From assembly GCF_025263565.1 (NCBI RefSeq), contig NZ_CP079865.1:2542001-2606000 (forward strand): DNA of 64,000 nucleotides. The letters are read 5' to 3'. The DNA is from Mycobacterium sp. SMC-8 (lineage in GTDB: Bacteria > Actinomycetota > Actinomycetes > Mycobacteriales > Mycobacteriaceae). The translations under genes were made by a program, and so were the position numbers. Positions 16,899-26,385 of this stretch are shown here, piece by piece; position 1 is the first letter of the stretch; every line of letters starts with the position of its first letter. The notes under the pieces were generated by a model, which saw only the letters and a program-made list of their open reading frames with translations, did no database searches and was not told where the DNA came from.

Positions 16899-19430
16899 CT
16901 ACTGCAGCCCCAACGCCGCCCGAAGCCGGTCCGGGCTCATCGCGTGCCGGCCCGCGTCGGTGGGGAACGAGTTCAGAAGCCGGATCAGGTCGGGCCGGCG
17001 GGTCGGGTCGTCAGCGGCCTGGCGTGGGGTGTTCCCATCGAGCGCCGGGATGGGTTCGTCGAGCCACTGGGCCTCGTAGTCCAGGATCATCGCGTCGAGC
17101 AGCGCGGCGATCTGGGGGTCTTCCGGATGGATCGCCCCCTTGGCAGTTTCCGGCATGCCCGCAACCATCGTGCCCGGGTCCTCTACGGGTTCGCGGGTGT
17201 CCTCAAGGATGCGTATCGCCGGGTCGACTCGTCGCAGGGCGGCCAGCACCCGGTCCACCCGTTCCTCGCTATTGGTCTCCACCTGCAGCGTGTCACCGTC
17301 GAGCACCAACGTCGCGCGGATGTGCGTCCTGCCGTTGGTGGTGACGTGTTCGAACCACTGCGGGGGCTGAGCGTCCTCGACGCGGTCGTAGGCGTCGTCC
17401 AGCGCCGACTCCATCGCCGCCGAATCGCTGACGCGGACAGTGGCCTCGCAGATCGTCAGCGGGTCGCCCTCGGTGTTGGTCAGCGTCGGCGGAGCGAACC
17501 GGCGACTCAGAAACGCGACGAGGTCCACCGGGTCGGGTCCTTCGTCGAGCATCGCAAGCAGCGCGTCACGCTGTTGCAGCGCAACGGGTTCCAGCCCGCC
17601 GAAGAACTGTGCGGTGTCATCGCCGGCGGGCAGCACCCGGGTGCAGATCAGTTGTCCCACTGTGAGTTGACGGCTGGCGGTGCGCTCCTGAACCTCGTGG
17701 ATGTCACCGGTGCGGACGTCGCGCACCGTCACCCCGTGGCCGGGGCGCACCTCCTCGACCTCGAACAACGACCGCTCCACCAGCAGCCATTGCCCGGCCA
17801 GCAGCCGCTCATCCTCGGGCAACAGCGATCCACGGACGGCCAGGAACTCCTCGAACGCGCCGCCCTCGAACAACACCGCGTCGATCAGCAACGGGTCGGG
17901 TGTCTCGTCGGACGCATCGCGATACTCGTTGCGTACGTAGCCCAATTCGGCGACCACCCCGCCCCAACCGCCCATCAGCGCGTGCTGCGCGGCCTTCGCG
18001 TACAGCCAACCCACCCGATCGGATAGCGACGGCTGCTCCTTCCCGAGATGGCACTTCTTGTACTTGCGGCCCGACCCGCACCAGCACGGCTCGTTGCGGC
18101 CCAGATCGGCGCGTGCCTCGGCCTGGTAGCTGCTCAGCAGCGCCATCAGCGGATCGCCCGGCGGGGCGCCTGCCCGGCGAAGCAACGCCAACCCACGCTC
18201 GACGTCCCCGCGGTCGGAGGCGAACCGGGCCAGGTCGTACAACGGTAGGGGCCACTCGGTGTCCATCGACTCGGCGGCCAGCAGCTCCCGTTCGGCCGCC
18301 TCGATGTCGCCGATGCGCTCCAGCGCCACCGCCCGCAGCCAGCGAAACGCCACCCGCGCGCGCCGCGGCACCTGGGACTCCAGCGTCTCGGCGAACAACC
18401 CCAGCGCCGCGGCGCCATCGGGGTTGCGGCCCAGAGTCTCGGCCAGCAGCACCTCGGCGAGTCGCGGATCGGCCAGGTCGGCGCCGAACTCCGCAACCAG
18501 CTCCCGGTACTCATCGCGGGGCGGCGCAGGGGTGTCGTCGTCTCCGCCCTCTGCCGAGACCTCGTCCGAAGGAAACGCCGTGATCAGATCCGCCATGTCC
18601 TCGTAGACCGACACTAGGATGCGTATGGCGAGCGCCTCGCCCTCGTCGAGGTCGTACCGCCGGCGCAGCACCTCGCAGTCGAGATCGAAGCGCCACCGGT
18701 CGACGTCGAAACCTGCGGGTGCGAGTAGATCTCCGCGGCGCGCCAGACCCTGATCGTCAGCGATCTCCGACAACGGCGGCGCGGGGTCGGTGAACAGCGT
18801 CGGGTCCGCCACGCACGCCGTCCACACCGCGGCGTCGAACGACGCCGGCTCGTCCGGGTTCAGCGTGGCCGCCAGCGTGGCGCCTGCCGACGGCGACGGA
18901 TCCGCAGTGACCCGCGCCAGGGTGAGCCCCTCGGGCGTCAACCGCAGGCCCACCAGATCGCCGTCGACGACATCCAGGTCACCGAGCGTGCCCGGCGGCA
19001 GAAGCAGTGCCCCGCCGTCGTCGACCATCTCCGGCGGAACGCCCCGCTCGTCGAGCACATCCTCGTCGAACGCCGGTAACGCGACGCTGACCGGCGAACC
19101 GTCGGGCAGCCGCGCGTACTGCTCGAATTCGCACAGGTGCGTGATCGCGCCGAGGTCCGGGGTCACGATCAGGACGTCGTGGGCCAGCTCCTGGGCTGTG
19201 AGCCGGTGTGTGAAGATCCGATTGGCGATCAGCGCAGGCAGCCACACCCAGCTGTCGTCGATCAATGCCACAGCGGCACAGTCGATTTCGTTCAGCAGCT
19301 GCGGGAGGAGATCGTCCGGGTTTGCGACGCCCATCTCGCGCAGGCGCTGGGCTATCGCGTCCTCGGGGAGGGGGCCGTGTTCGGTCAGGATCGCCGCGAG
19401 GGCTTCGGTTGGGTCGGGGTCCGCTGGCAC
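16899..19430 (-). CDS. SEC-C zinc-motif protein
   Basis: About 843 residues. The only firm domain is a central SEC-C metal-binding motif (NEPCWCGSGRKYKKCHLG), a zinc-binding module also found at the end of SecA and in many proteins of unknown role. Upstream are helical tetratricopeptide-like segments (AERELLAAESM ... RGLALLRRAGAP); the N-terminus contains a winged-helix-like stretch (ILTEHGPLPEDAIAQRLREMG). GTG 19430 is chosen because the preceding residues of the longer frame look like untranslated promoter sequence. It is divergent from the response regulator gene at 19546. Confidence 0.8.
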   Translation of the reverse strand: MPADPDPTEALAAILTEHGPLPEDAIAQRLREMGVANPDDLLPQLLNEIDCAAVALIDDSWVWLPALIANRIFTHRLTAQELAHDVLIVTPDLGAITHLCEFEQYARLPDGSPVSVALPAFDEDVLDERGVPPEMVDDGGALLLPPGTLGDLDVVDGDLVGLRLTPEGLTLARVTADPSPSAGATLAATLNPDEPASFDAAVWTACVADPTLFTDPAPPLSEIADDQGLARRGDLLAPAGFDVDRWRFDLDCEVLRRRYDLDEGEALAIRILVSVYEDMADLITAFPSDEVSAEGGDDDTPAPPRDEYRELVAEFGADLADPRLAEVLLAETLGRNPDGAAALGLFAETLESQVPRRARVAFRWLRAVALERIGDIEAAERELLAAESMDTEWPLPLYDLARFASDRGDVERGLALLRRAGAPPGDPLMALLSSYQAEARADLGRNEPCWCGSGRKYKKCHLGKEQPSLSDRVGWLYAKAAQHALMGGWGGVVAELGYVRNEYRDASDETPDPLLIDAVLFEGGAFEEFLAVRGSLLPEDERLLAGQWLLVERSLFEVEEVRPGHGVTVRDVRTGDIHEVQERTASRQLTVGQLICTRVLPAGDDTAQFFGGLEPVALQQRDALLAMLDEGPDPVDLVAFLSRRFAPPTLTNTEGDPLTICEATVRVSDSAAMESALDDAYDRVEDAQPPQWFEHVTTNGRTHIRATLVLDGDTLQVETNSEERVDRVLAALRRVDPAIRILEDTREPVEDPGTMVAGMPETAKGAIHPEDPQIAALLDAMILDYEAQWLDEPIPALDGNTPRQAADDPTRRPDLIRLLNSFPTDAGRHAMSPDRLRAALGLQ

Positions 19431-19545
19431 GCAACCACGGTATGCGATAACCGCGCTAACCGCCCCGAATACTTTCCCGCAGCGGATAATCACCAGAGAA
19501 TCGCTGCGCGGTGGGGGCTGGCGGCGGGGAGGGGGTGCCGCCCAG

Positions 19546-20214
19546 GTGAGTGATCAGATCTCGATCGTCATCGCCGAAGATAGCCTGTTGGTGCGCGACA
19601 GCGTTGCCCGTGCGCTGTCGATGAACCCCGATACCACCGTCGTCGGCGTCGCCGAGGACTACGACTCCGCCGCCGCACTCGTCGCCACCCATCAGCCCAC
19701 TGTGCTGCTCACCGACGTGCGCATGCCCCCGACATCCACCGACGAAGGTATCCGCCTGGCCAACTGGCTGCGCACCGCACACCCGGACGTCGGCGTGATC
19801 GTGCTGTCCCAGTACGTTGACCACACCTACGCATCGGCGTTGCTGGACGGCGGCTCGGCCAGCCGCGGATACCTGCTCAAGGAACGGGTCGCCCACTTCG
19901 ACGAACTCGGCGAGGCGGTCCGCCAGGTGGCCGCCGGCGGCACCGTGCTCGACCCGCTCGTCGTCGAAGCCCTGCTCGCCCAGCTCCGGCAGGCCGCCGC
20001 GCTGAGCCGACTGACCGCCCGTGAGCGGGAGGTGCTCGGCGAATTGGCGACCGGCTTCAGCAACCGCACCATCGCGCAGCGGCTCGTGTTGTCCCAGCGC
20101 GCCGTCGAGAAGCACATCAACTCGATCTTCGCCAAGCTGGAACTGACCGTCGACGACTCGGTGGACCGGCGCGTCAAGGCAGTCCTGATGTTCCTCGACG
20201 GCGGGCCGTCATGA
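19546..20214 (+). CDS. NarL/LuxR-family response regulator
   Basis: 222 residues: a receiver domain with phospho-acceptor D57 (LLTDVRMPP), S88 and K112, and a LuxR-type helix-turn-helix at about 157-200 (LTAREREVLGELATGFSNRTIAQRL). GTG 19546 is chosen because it follows an AGGGGG ribosome site and starts directly at the receiver fold (ISIVIAEDS). It is the first of three genes; the last four bases overlap the start of the receiver-only gene (ATGA). The histidine kinase at 20627 is the natural partner. Confidence 0.9.
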   Translation: MSDQISIVIAEDSLLVRDSVARALSMNPDTTVVGVAEDYDSAAALVATHQPTVLLTDVRMPPTSTDEGIRLANWLRTAHPDVGVIVLSQYVDHTYASALLDGGSASRGYLLKERVAHFDELGEAVRQVAAGGTVLDPLVVEALLAQLRQAAALSRLTAREREVLGELATGFSNRTIAQRLVLSQRAVEKHINSIFAKLELTVDDSVDRRVKAVLMFLDGGPS

Positions 20215-20645
20215 CCGCCAACAGTGGTGTGTACACCCTGGCGCGGCCGCCCAGCGGCGACCACGATGGGACGGTGGTGAACCAGCAGGTTCGGGTCTGG
20301 GTCGTCGATGACCAGCCCAGCTTCCGCCGGGCCAGCGCAGCGACGCTGGAGGCCACCGACGGCTTCGTGCTCGCCGGCCAGAGCGCCACGGGCGAATCCG
20401 CGCTGGAGCGCCTGGACGACGGCGACGCCGACCTGGTCCTGATGGACATCCACATGCCCGGCATCGGCGGCATCGAAGCCGCCCGCCGGCTGCGCGCCCG
20501 CCATCCCCGCATCGTCGTCGTGCTGATGTCCACCTACGACGCCGACGAACTCCCGGCCACGGCGACCGAGTGCGGCGCGACCTACCTGCCCAAGCAACGC
20601 CTGTGCCCCGAGGTGCTGACCGACATATGGCGAACGGCAAGCTGA
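20211..20645 (+). CDS. receiver-domain-only response regulator
   Basis: A 144-residue protein that is only a receiver domain: D33/D34, phospho-acceptor D79 (LMDIHMPG), T108 region (LMSTYD) and K128 (YLPKQR). No output domain follows. It sits between a NarL-type regulator and the kinase, with a four-base overlap on one side and 19 bases on the other, so all three are probably made from one transcript. It may be a phosphate sink or a competitor for the same kinase, which is inference from the arrangement. The first ~25 residues precede the domain, and a shorter start (GTG at 20277) is possible. Confidence 0.85.
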   Translation: MTANSGVYTLARPPSGDHDGTVVNQQVRVWVVDDQPSFRRASAATLEATDGFVLAGQSATGESALERLDDGDADLVLMDIHMPGIGGIEAARRLRARHPRIVVVLMSTYDADELPATATECGATYLPKQRLCPEVLTDIWRTAS

Positions 20646-21928
20646 AACTGGCGCCCGCGCCCGGATCCGTCCCCGACTGGCGGATCCCGAAACTGCTTCT
20701 CACCGCCGCCTTTCGATCGTCGTCGTGGTTCGGGCACGATCTGATCCACCGCTTCCGGGCCGAACGCTTCGAGGTGTTCCTGTCCGGTCACCTCGGCCTG
20801 TGGCTCAGCGCGGGCATCGTGCTGCCGCTGTGGGAGTACTTCTGGATCTTCCGGTCACCCTGGATGCTGGGCTTCGTCGCCGTCGCCTCCGTCCAGTGCG
20901 TCGTGCTCGCGGTCGCGTTGAACCTGGCTCGCCACAACAGGTTCGAGCAATCCATCACCCTGGTGTGCATCGGGAACTGGCTTGCCGTACTGGGCGTGGT
21001 GTTCGTGTCGCCGCCGTTGCTGCCGGCGATGGCGCTGCTCGCGCTGGTTCCGGTCGTGTTCGCCGAGCCGTACATCAGCCTGCGACGCGGGCTGATCTTC
21101 ACGGTGATCACCGCCGGCTGTGTGCTGGCGGCGTCCGCGATCGCGCTGTTCTATCCCTTCCCCGATCACGTGGTGCAGGCGCCGCAGTGGATGGCGACGG
21201 CGTTCGTTCTGGTGGCGGTGCCGGTCAACGCGCTGCACCTGATGATCATCGTGTGGAACAACGCCGCCGCGCTGCGGACGTCGGAATCCCAACTCGCCGA
21301 ACGCGCCACCGAACTGGCCGCCTCCCGCACCCGCCTGATCACCGCGGCCGACGAGGAACGGCGCCGCCTCGAACGCGACCTGCACGACGGCGCCCAACAA
21401 CACCTCGTCGTGCTGTCCGTGCTGATCGGCCTGGCCCGCAACACTGACGGCGACAAGCAGGCGGAACTGCTCGCCGACGCGTCCGGACTGGTGGACAGCG
21501 CCATCGCCGAGATCCGCCGTCTGGCCCACGGCATCTATCCGCCGCTGCTCGTTAGCGGAGGACTCACCAAGGCGCTGCCCGCACTGGCCGCACGGGCGGT
21601 CATCCCGGTGCACCTGGATCTGCACGAGCTCGGCCGTTACCCGCCGACAACCGAAGCAGCGCTGTACTACTGCTGCAGCGAGGCGCTGCAGAACGCCGCC
21701 AAGCACGGCGGTCCCGACACCACCGCCACCATCTCCGGCCGCGTCGACGGCCGGTGGCTGACGCTGCAGATCAGTGACACCGGCCGCGGTTTCCGGCCCG
21801 GCGCGGCGGGCACCGGACTGACCAACATGACCGACCGCCTGTCGGCGATCGGCGGACACCTGGCCATCGACACCGCACCCGGACGCGGCACCCGCGTCAG
21901 CACGACCGTCGACGTCGCGGACACATGA
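20627..21928 (+). CDS. membrane sensor histidine kinase (HisKA_3 type)
   Basis: 433 residues. Hydrophobic segments near 55-70, 80-100, 110-146, 155-176 and 190-212 form an integral-membrane sensor without a large external loop. A short linker leads to HisKA_3 dimerisation with phospho-acceptor H253 (LERDLHDGAQQHL), then an HATPase_c domain with N-box EALQNAAKH and G-box DTGRGF / GTGLTNM. This type pairs with NarL regulators such as the gene at 19546. ATG 20627 overlaps the end of the receiver-only gene; the longer upstream frame would read through that gene and is rejected. Confidence 0.9.
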   Translation: MANGKLKLAPAPGSVPDWRIPKLLLTAAFRSSSWFGHDLIHRFRAERFEVFLSGHLGLWLSAGIVLPLWEYFWIFRSPWMLGFVAVASVQCVVLAVALNLARHNRFEQSITLVCIGNWLAVLGVVFVSPPLLPAMALLALVPVVFAEPYISLRRGLIFTVITAGCVLAASAIALFYPFPDHVVQAPQWMATAFVLVAVPVNALHLMIIVWNNAAALRTSESQLAERATELAASRTRLITAADEERRRLERDLHDGAQQHLVVLSVLIGLARNTDGDKQAELLADASGLVDSAIAEIRRLAHGIYPPLLVSGGLTKALPALAARAVIPVHLDLHELGRYPPTTEAALYYCCSEALQNAAKHGGPDTTATISGRVDGRWLTLQISDTGRGFRPGAAGTGLTNMTDRLSAIGGHLAIDTAPGRGTRVSTTVDVADT

Positions 21929-22051
21929 GAGGTGGTGCGTGCACCACCACCGATTGTGTTGCCCACACCGTCGAAAGCCGGCGACGGCCCCAGCAGGATG
22001 AGAGGCATCGCCCGAATCCGGTGAACCACTTCTCAATCCGGTGGAGATCGC

Positions 22052-23599
22052 ATGTCAACCTTGAAGACTGCAGACCAGCTGCGAGGGACACGCCCGGACA
22101 CTGCGTGGACGACATGCCTCCCGACGGGCACCGTCACCCTGCTCCTCGCCGACATCGAAGGGTCGACCCGGCTGTGGGACACCCAGCCCGACCGGATGGC
22201 GACCGCGCTGGCCACCCTGGACCGCGTCGTCGACGAGCTGGCCTACCTGAACAACGGTGTGTGCCCCGTCCAGCAGGGGGAAGGCGACAGCTTCGTCCTC
22301 GCGTTCGCCCGCGCCGGCGACGCGGTGGCGTGCGCACTCGATCTGCAGCTCGCCGCGCTGTCGCCGATCCGGTTACGCATCGGCATTCACACCGGCGCCG
22401 CCGACCTGCGTGACGAGGCCAACTACATGGGCCCGCTGGTGAATCGCGCGGCGCGTCTGCGCGACCTCGGCCACGGCGGCCAGATCCTGTTGTCCTCCAC
22501 CACAACACCCCTCGTCGAGGATGCACTGCCGTCGCAGGCGTGGATCACCGGCATCGGCAGCTACGCGCTGCGCGGGCTTGCCCGGCCCGAGCGGGTCGCG
22601 CAGCTGTGCCATCCCGATCTGGACAACGAATTCCCGCCGTTGCGTGCCGGCGCGGTCAACACTTTCCACCACCGTCCGAGCTATCTGTCCGACTTCGTCG
22701 GCCGCGCAACCGAACTGGACGATCTATCCCAACTTCTGGACTGCCGCCGGTTCATCACCGTGTGCGGGCCCGGAGGTGCCGGCAAGACGCGGCTTGCGGT
22801 GGAAACCGCCGACCGTGCCCGTGACCGGTTCGACGACGGCGCCTGGTACGTCGACCTGGCCGACGTCACCGACCCGGCCGAGGTGCCGCACGCGGCAGCC
22901 CAGGCGCTCGGGATGTCGGACGCTGTCGGCACGACTGAGGTGGCCCGACACATCGGTGACCGGCACCTGCTGTTGGTCGTGGACAACTGCGAGCACCTGC
23001 TCGACGCTTCCGCGGCGCTGATCGCTGCGGTGTTGCGGGGCTGCCCGGCGGTGACCGTGCTGGCCACCAGCCGCGAGCCGCTGGGGGTCGGCGGTGAGCA
23101 GCTCTACCGCGTGCCGCCGCTGGCACCCGGGGACGCGACCGCGTTGTTCTTCGAGTGCGCGCGCCGGGTGGATGCGGCGTTCAGTGTTTGGTCTGAAGAT
23201 CGGGCGGCGGTAGCGGACATCTGCCGCCGGCTCGACGGTCTGCCGCTGGCGATCGAGATCGCCGCATCGCGGGTCCGGACGCTGTCGCTCAGCGGTATTC
23301 GGGACAGCCTTTGCGGCCGGCTTCATGCGCCGCATCCCGCCTGCCGCAGCGTCGCGGCGCGACACCGGACGTTGCGCGCGTGCCTCGACTGGTCGTATCG
23401 GCTGCTCGCCGACTGCGAGAAATCGGTGCTGTGCCATCTCGCGCGGTGTGCCGACGGATTCGACGTCGGCGCGGTGCAGGATGTCGTGATCGCATTGGTG
23501 GACAAGTCGCTGCTGAGCTGGGACGACCGGGACGGCCGCGCGCAGTATCGGCTGAGCGACACGGTGCGGCAGTACACCCTGGAGCGCCTGGGGGAGTAG
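22052..23599 (+). CDS. class III cyclase-NB-ARC ATPase regulator, C-terminally truncated form
   Basis: 515 residues. The N-terminal class III nucleotide cyclase domain has LLADIEGSTRLW (metal Asp D34), QGEGDSFVLAF and NRAARLRDLGHGGQ. A P-loop NB-ARC ATPase follows, with Walker A GPGGAGKTR near residue 239 and Walker B LLLVVDNCEHLL. Mycobacterial relatives are usually much longer and end in a LuxR helix-turn-helix; this one stops shortly after VDKSLLSW...TVRQYTLERLGE. Some of the winged-helix region before that is also missing. Whether the shortened protein is functional is unclear. ATG 22052 gives the normal family N-terminus. Confidence 0.82.
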   Translation: MSTLKTADQLRGTRPDTAWTTCLPTGTVTLLLADIEGSTRLWDTQPDRMATALATLDRVVDELAYLNNGVCPVQQGEGDSFVLAFARAGDAVACALDLQLAALSPIRLRIGIHTGAADLRDEANYMGPLVNRAARLRDLGHGGQILLSSTTTPLVEDALPSQAWITGIGSYALRGLARPERVAQLCHPDLDNEFPPLRAGAVNTFHHRPSYLSDFVGRATELDDLSQLLDCRRFITVCGPGGAGKTRLAVETADRARDRFDDGAWYVDLADVTDPAEVPHAAAQALGMSDAVGTTEVARHIGDRHLLLVVDNCEHLLDASAALIAAVLRGCPAVTVLATSREPLGVGGEQLYRVPPLAPGDATALFFECARRVDAAFSVWSEDRAAVADICRRLDGLPLAIEIAASRVRTLSLSGIRDSLCGRLHAPHPACRSVAARHRTLRACLDWSYRLLADCEKSVLCHLARCADGFDVGAVQDVVIALVDKSLLSWDDRDGRAQYRLSDTVRQYTLERLGE

Positions 23600-23686
23600 G
23601 CGGGTAACGGCGGCGGCTCGGTGGACCTCGCACCCGGTGTCGGCTTTGCTGGCTACTATCACCCCTGACGAAGGGGGACGTCGACC

Positions 23687-25342
23687 ATGACCATCACCGC
23701 CGCAGAGACGCCGCGGCTGGCCAACGGCGCCGAGCGCAAGGTGTGGCAGGCCCTGATCGACCAACTCGAGCCGGGTGATCTGGTCATCCCGGGCAAGCGG
23801 GTTACCGACCATCTCAAGGACCACGAGATCGACTTCTTCGTCGCGATCGAGGGCGCCGGCATCATCTGCCTGGAGGTCAAGGGCGGGGAGGTCTGGCACG
23901 ACGGGGAGACGTGGCGGATGAAGCGCCGCGGCCGGGAGGTCGATATCGACCCCGTCCGGCAGGCCCGCGAAGCGTGCTACGCACTGCGCAGCTTCATCGA
24001 GAACGACCCGCGATGGACCCAGGGCCGGCTGCGCTGGGACCACATTGTGGTGCTGCCCAACACCGATCTGCCCGACGACTTCGCACTGCCCGACTGTCCG
24101 CGCTGGAAGGTGATCGACCGCACCGACCTGTCCGACATCGCCGCGAAGCTGCGCGCGGTGCTGCACGGCCAGGAACTCGACCGCCCGCTGCTGAGCCGTG
24201 ACGGTATCGCCCAGCTCGGTGAAGCGTTGAGCGGGCGCGGGCTGCCGCAGCGCAGCGTTGTATCCCGTGCCCTTGAAAACGAGGACGCCGCCGACATTCT
24301 CACCGAGCACCAGTCGGTGATCCTCGACGCCATCCGGATGCTGCACCGCGTCGAGATCCGCGGCGGCGCCGGCAGCGGCAAGACGTTCCTGGCGATGGAG
24401 CAGGCCCGCCGGTTGGCCCGCGCCGGGCAGCGGGTGGCGCTGGTCTGCTACTCGCACGGTTTGGCGTCCTATCTGGAGCGCATCACCGCCGCCTGGAATC
24501 GACGCCAGCAGCCCGCCTATGTCGGCGAGTTCCACGATCTCGGTAAGCGCTGGGGTGCTCCGGAAGGGCCTGACGAGTCGCTGCGCACCGAGGAGACGGT
24601 GCAGTTCTGGGAGCATGATCTGCCGGCGCAGATGACGGAACTGGCAGCGCAACTCGACGACGGGCACCGGTTCGACGCGATCGTCGTCGACGAAGCGCAG
24701 GACTTCGCCGACGCCTGGTGGGATCCGCTGCTGGCGGCGCTGAAGGATGAAGACACCGGCGGGCTGTACGTGTTCACCGACGAGGGACAGCGGGTGTTCA
24801 ATCGGCACGGCTCGCCGCCGGTTCCGTTGGTTCCGCTGGTGCTCGACCACAATCTGCGCAACACCCGCCAGATCGCGAATGCGTTCCAGCCGTTGGTGGA
24901 TCACCCGATGCGGTTCCTCGGCGGGGAAGGACCAGCAGTGAAGTATGTGCCGTGCACGCCGGCGGAGGCGATGGACGCCGGGGACGACGAGGTGGAGCTG
25001 CTGCTCGAGGAGGGCTGGCGGCCTGAGGATGTCGCGCTGCTGACGACGGGAACGCGTCACCCCGAGCAGCGGGAGCGGCAGGCGGCGGGCAGCGCCGCCT
25101 ACTGGGACAGCTTCTGGGACGCCGAGCAGGTGTTCTACGGGCACGTGCTCGGCTTCAAGGGCCTGGAACGCCGCGCGGTGGTGCTGGTGGTCAACGAGGA
25201 GTCCGCGTTCGAGCGCTCCCGTGAGCGGCTGTACGTCGGATTGTCCAGAGCCCGGGATCAACTCGTCGTGTGCGGAGATCCCGACTTCCTGCGGGAAGTC
25301 GGAGGCCCGGATTTGGCTCGGCGGCTGAACATTCCGGATTAG
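23687..25342 (+). CDS. NERD nuclease-UvrD-like helicase fusion
   Basis: 551 residues. The N-terminus is a NERD (nuclease-related) domain with ANGAERKVWQAL, DHEIDFFVAIEGAGIICLEVKGG. A superfamily 1 helicase core follows: Walker A GGAGSGKT at 226-233, Walker B VVDEAQDF at about D335/E336, and C-terminal motifs FKGLERRAVVLVV and LYVGLSRARDQLVV. Such proteins are thought to act on DNA ends or foreign DNA. ATG 23687 is well supported by an AGGGGG ribosome site. The stop is immediately adjacent to the stop of the convergent gene at 25339. Confidence 0.88.
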   Translation: MTITAAETPRLANGAERKVWQALIDQLEPGDLVIPGKRVTDHLKDHEIDFFVAIEGAGIICLEVKGGEVWHDGETWRMKRRGREVDIDPVRQAREACYALRSFIENDPRWTQGRLRWDHIVVLPNTDLPDDFALPDCPRWKVIDRTDLSDIAAKLRAVLHGQELDRPLLSRDGIAQLGEALSGRGLPQRSVVSRALENEDAADILTEHQSVILDAIRMLHRVEIRGGAGSGKTFLAMEQARRLARAGQRVALVCYSHGLASYLERITAAWNRRQQPAYVGEFHDLGKRWGAPEGPDESLRTEETVQFWEHDLPAQMTELAAQLDDGHRFDAIVVDEAQDFADAWWDPLLAALKDEDTGGLYVFTDEGQRVFNRHGSPPVPLVPLVLDHNLRNTRQIANAFQPLVDHPMRFLGGEGPAVKYVPCTPAEAMDAGDDEVELLLEEGWRPEDVALLTTGTRHPEQRERQAAGSAAYWDSFWDAEQVFYGHVLGFKGLERRAVVLVVNEESAFERSRERLYVGLSRARDQLVVCGDPDFLREVGGPDLARRLNIPD

Positions 25343-25767
25343 TCGCAGCTGTCACACACGCCTGTCAGCGACAACTGCATGCCGCACCTGCAAAAGCCGG
25401 ATTGGCGCCGAACATCACGGGATCGCTCGCCCGCCGGGCGAACGTGATTGATGGGATGCTCGACGTACCAGGTGCCCTTCCGCGAACTCGGCCGGCCGAC
25501 CACCCCAGGCCCAGCCACACTGCGGATTTCGTCCGTGGAGGTGAATCCGTTCGTGTAGCCGTAGTAGATATGAAGATCGGGGCGACCGTCCCGTCTTCTG
25601 GCAACAACGTGGGACTTGTCCTCCCTCACGACCGCGCGGAAGTCGGCGATGCCGACGGCTTGCGTGAGTTTCCGGATGAACTCGTGGTTCCCCGCAGGAA
25701 TGCGGGTCTTAGTCAAGGCTGCGAGTAGAGAATCCGTCGACTCGTCGATGGTCATGTGCTCAACCAT
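25339..25767 (-). CDS. hypothetical protein with C-terminal zinc-ribbon-like motif
   Basis: 142 residues, not recognised. The last 20 residues contain four cysteines arranged CRCGMQLSLTGVCDSCD, resembling a small zinc ribbon. The body (HIYYGYTNGFTSTDEIRSV, GTWYVEHPINHVR) has no motif I can name. A second in-frame ATG at 25755 is an alternative start. It converges with the NERD-helicase gene with essentially no spacer. Confidence 0.55.
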   Translation of the reverse strand: MVEHMTIDESTDSLLAALTKTRIPAGNHEFIRKLTQAVGIADFRAVVREDKSHVVARRRDGRPDLHIYYGYTNGFTSTDEIRSVAGPGVVGRPSSRKGTWYVEHPINHVRPAGERSRDVRRQSGFCRCGMQLSLTGVCDSCD

Positions 25768-25795
25768 AAGCAGCAGAAGCGATCCATGTCAGAAC

Positions 25796-26056
25796 TCAAC
25801 GAAGCCCCGCCCCGACAAACATCAGCACCACGAACAGAATCTCGAACGCCACCACGCCCAGCACCGCGATCATTGCGCCCTTCGCAAACTCGAAGTGCCC
25901 CTTGATCGGAATCACCGCGGCCACTGCGGCCACGACCGCCGGGAACAGCGGTGCGAACGGCCAGAACACCCCCAGCGTCAGGCACACCGACGCGAACCCG
26001 ACGAAGAATCCCGCCAGCAGCACCCCCGGCCGTTGCGTGCGAACATGTTCCGTCAT
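25796..26056 (-). CDS. small membrane protein
   Basis: 86 residues with three likely membrane segments (GVLLAGFFVGFASVCLTLGV, LFPAVVAAVAAVIPI, MIAVLGVVAFEILFVVLMFV). No family is recognised. ATG 26056 overlaps the stop of the upstream membrane-protein gene in the ATGA manner, so the two are translationally coupled. The longer frame to 26239 is a shadow of that upstream gene. Confidence 0.6.
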   Translation of the reverse strand: MTEHVRTQRPGVLLAGFFVGFASVCLTLGVFWPFAPLFPAVVAAVAAVIPIKGHFEFAKGAMIAVLGVVAFEILFVVLMFVGAGLR

Positions 26057-26361
26057 ACCGAGGCCCCCGCCTCGACGAGAAACCCGGCGGCGCTGAACAC
26101 CACCACCGGCACCAGCCCGGTGAGCGGTGCCAGCACCAGTCCCGCACCGTAACAGCGCCTCTCGGCCGAACCGGCACCGCGGTAGAGCGCCGCGCCGACG
26201 ATGAGTAGCGTCACCGCCACCACGCCGACCGCCACCCACGCGGCCACCGCCCCGTCGGAGGCGATCAGCGCGTACACCGCTCCCGCCCAGAACGCCGCCC
26301 CCGCCAACGCTCCGATCACCGCCGCCCGTGTCCAGTCGATCACCGCTTCAGCCTCCCGCAT
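26053..26361 (-). CDS. small membrane protein
   Basis: 102 residues with three to four hydrophobic helices (AAVIGALAGAAFWAGAVYAL, WVAVGVVAVTLLIVGAAL, GLVLAPLTGLVPVVVFSAAG). No domain is recognised. It lies 24 bases downstream of the ESX-substrate-like gene on the same strand and overlaps the next small membrane gene, so the three probably form one operon. A shorter start at the GTG near 26343 is possible. Confidence 0.6.
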   Translation of the reverse strand: MREAEAVIDWTRAAVIGALAGAAFWAGAVYALIASDGAVAAWVAVGVVAVTLLIVGAALYRGAGSAERRCYGAGLVLAPLTGLVPVVVFSAAGFLVEAGASV

Positions 26362-26385
26362 TCACCGATTGTAGGTACGCGCCGC

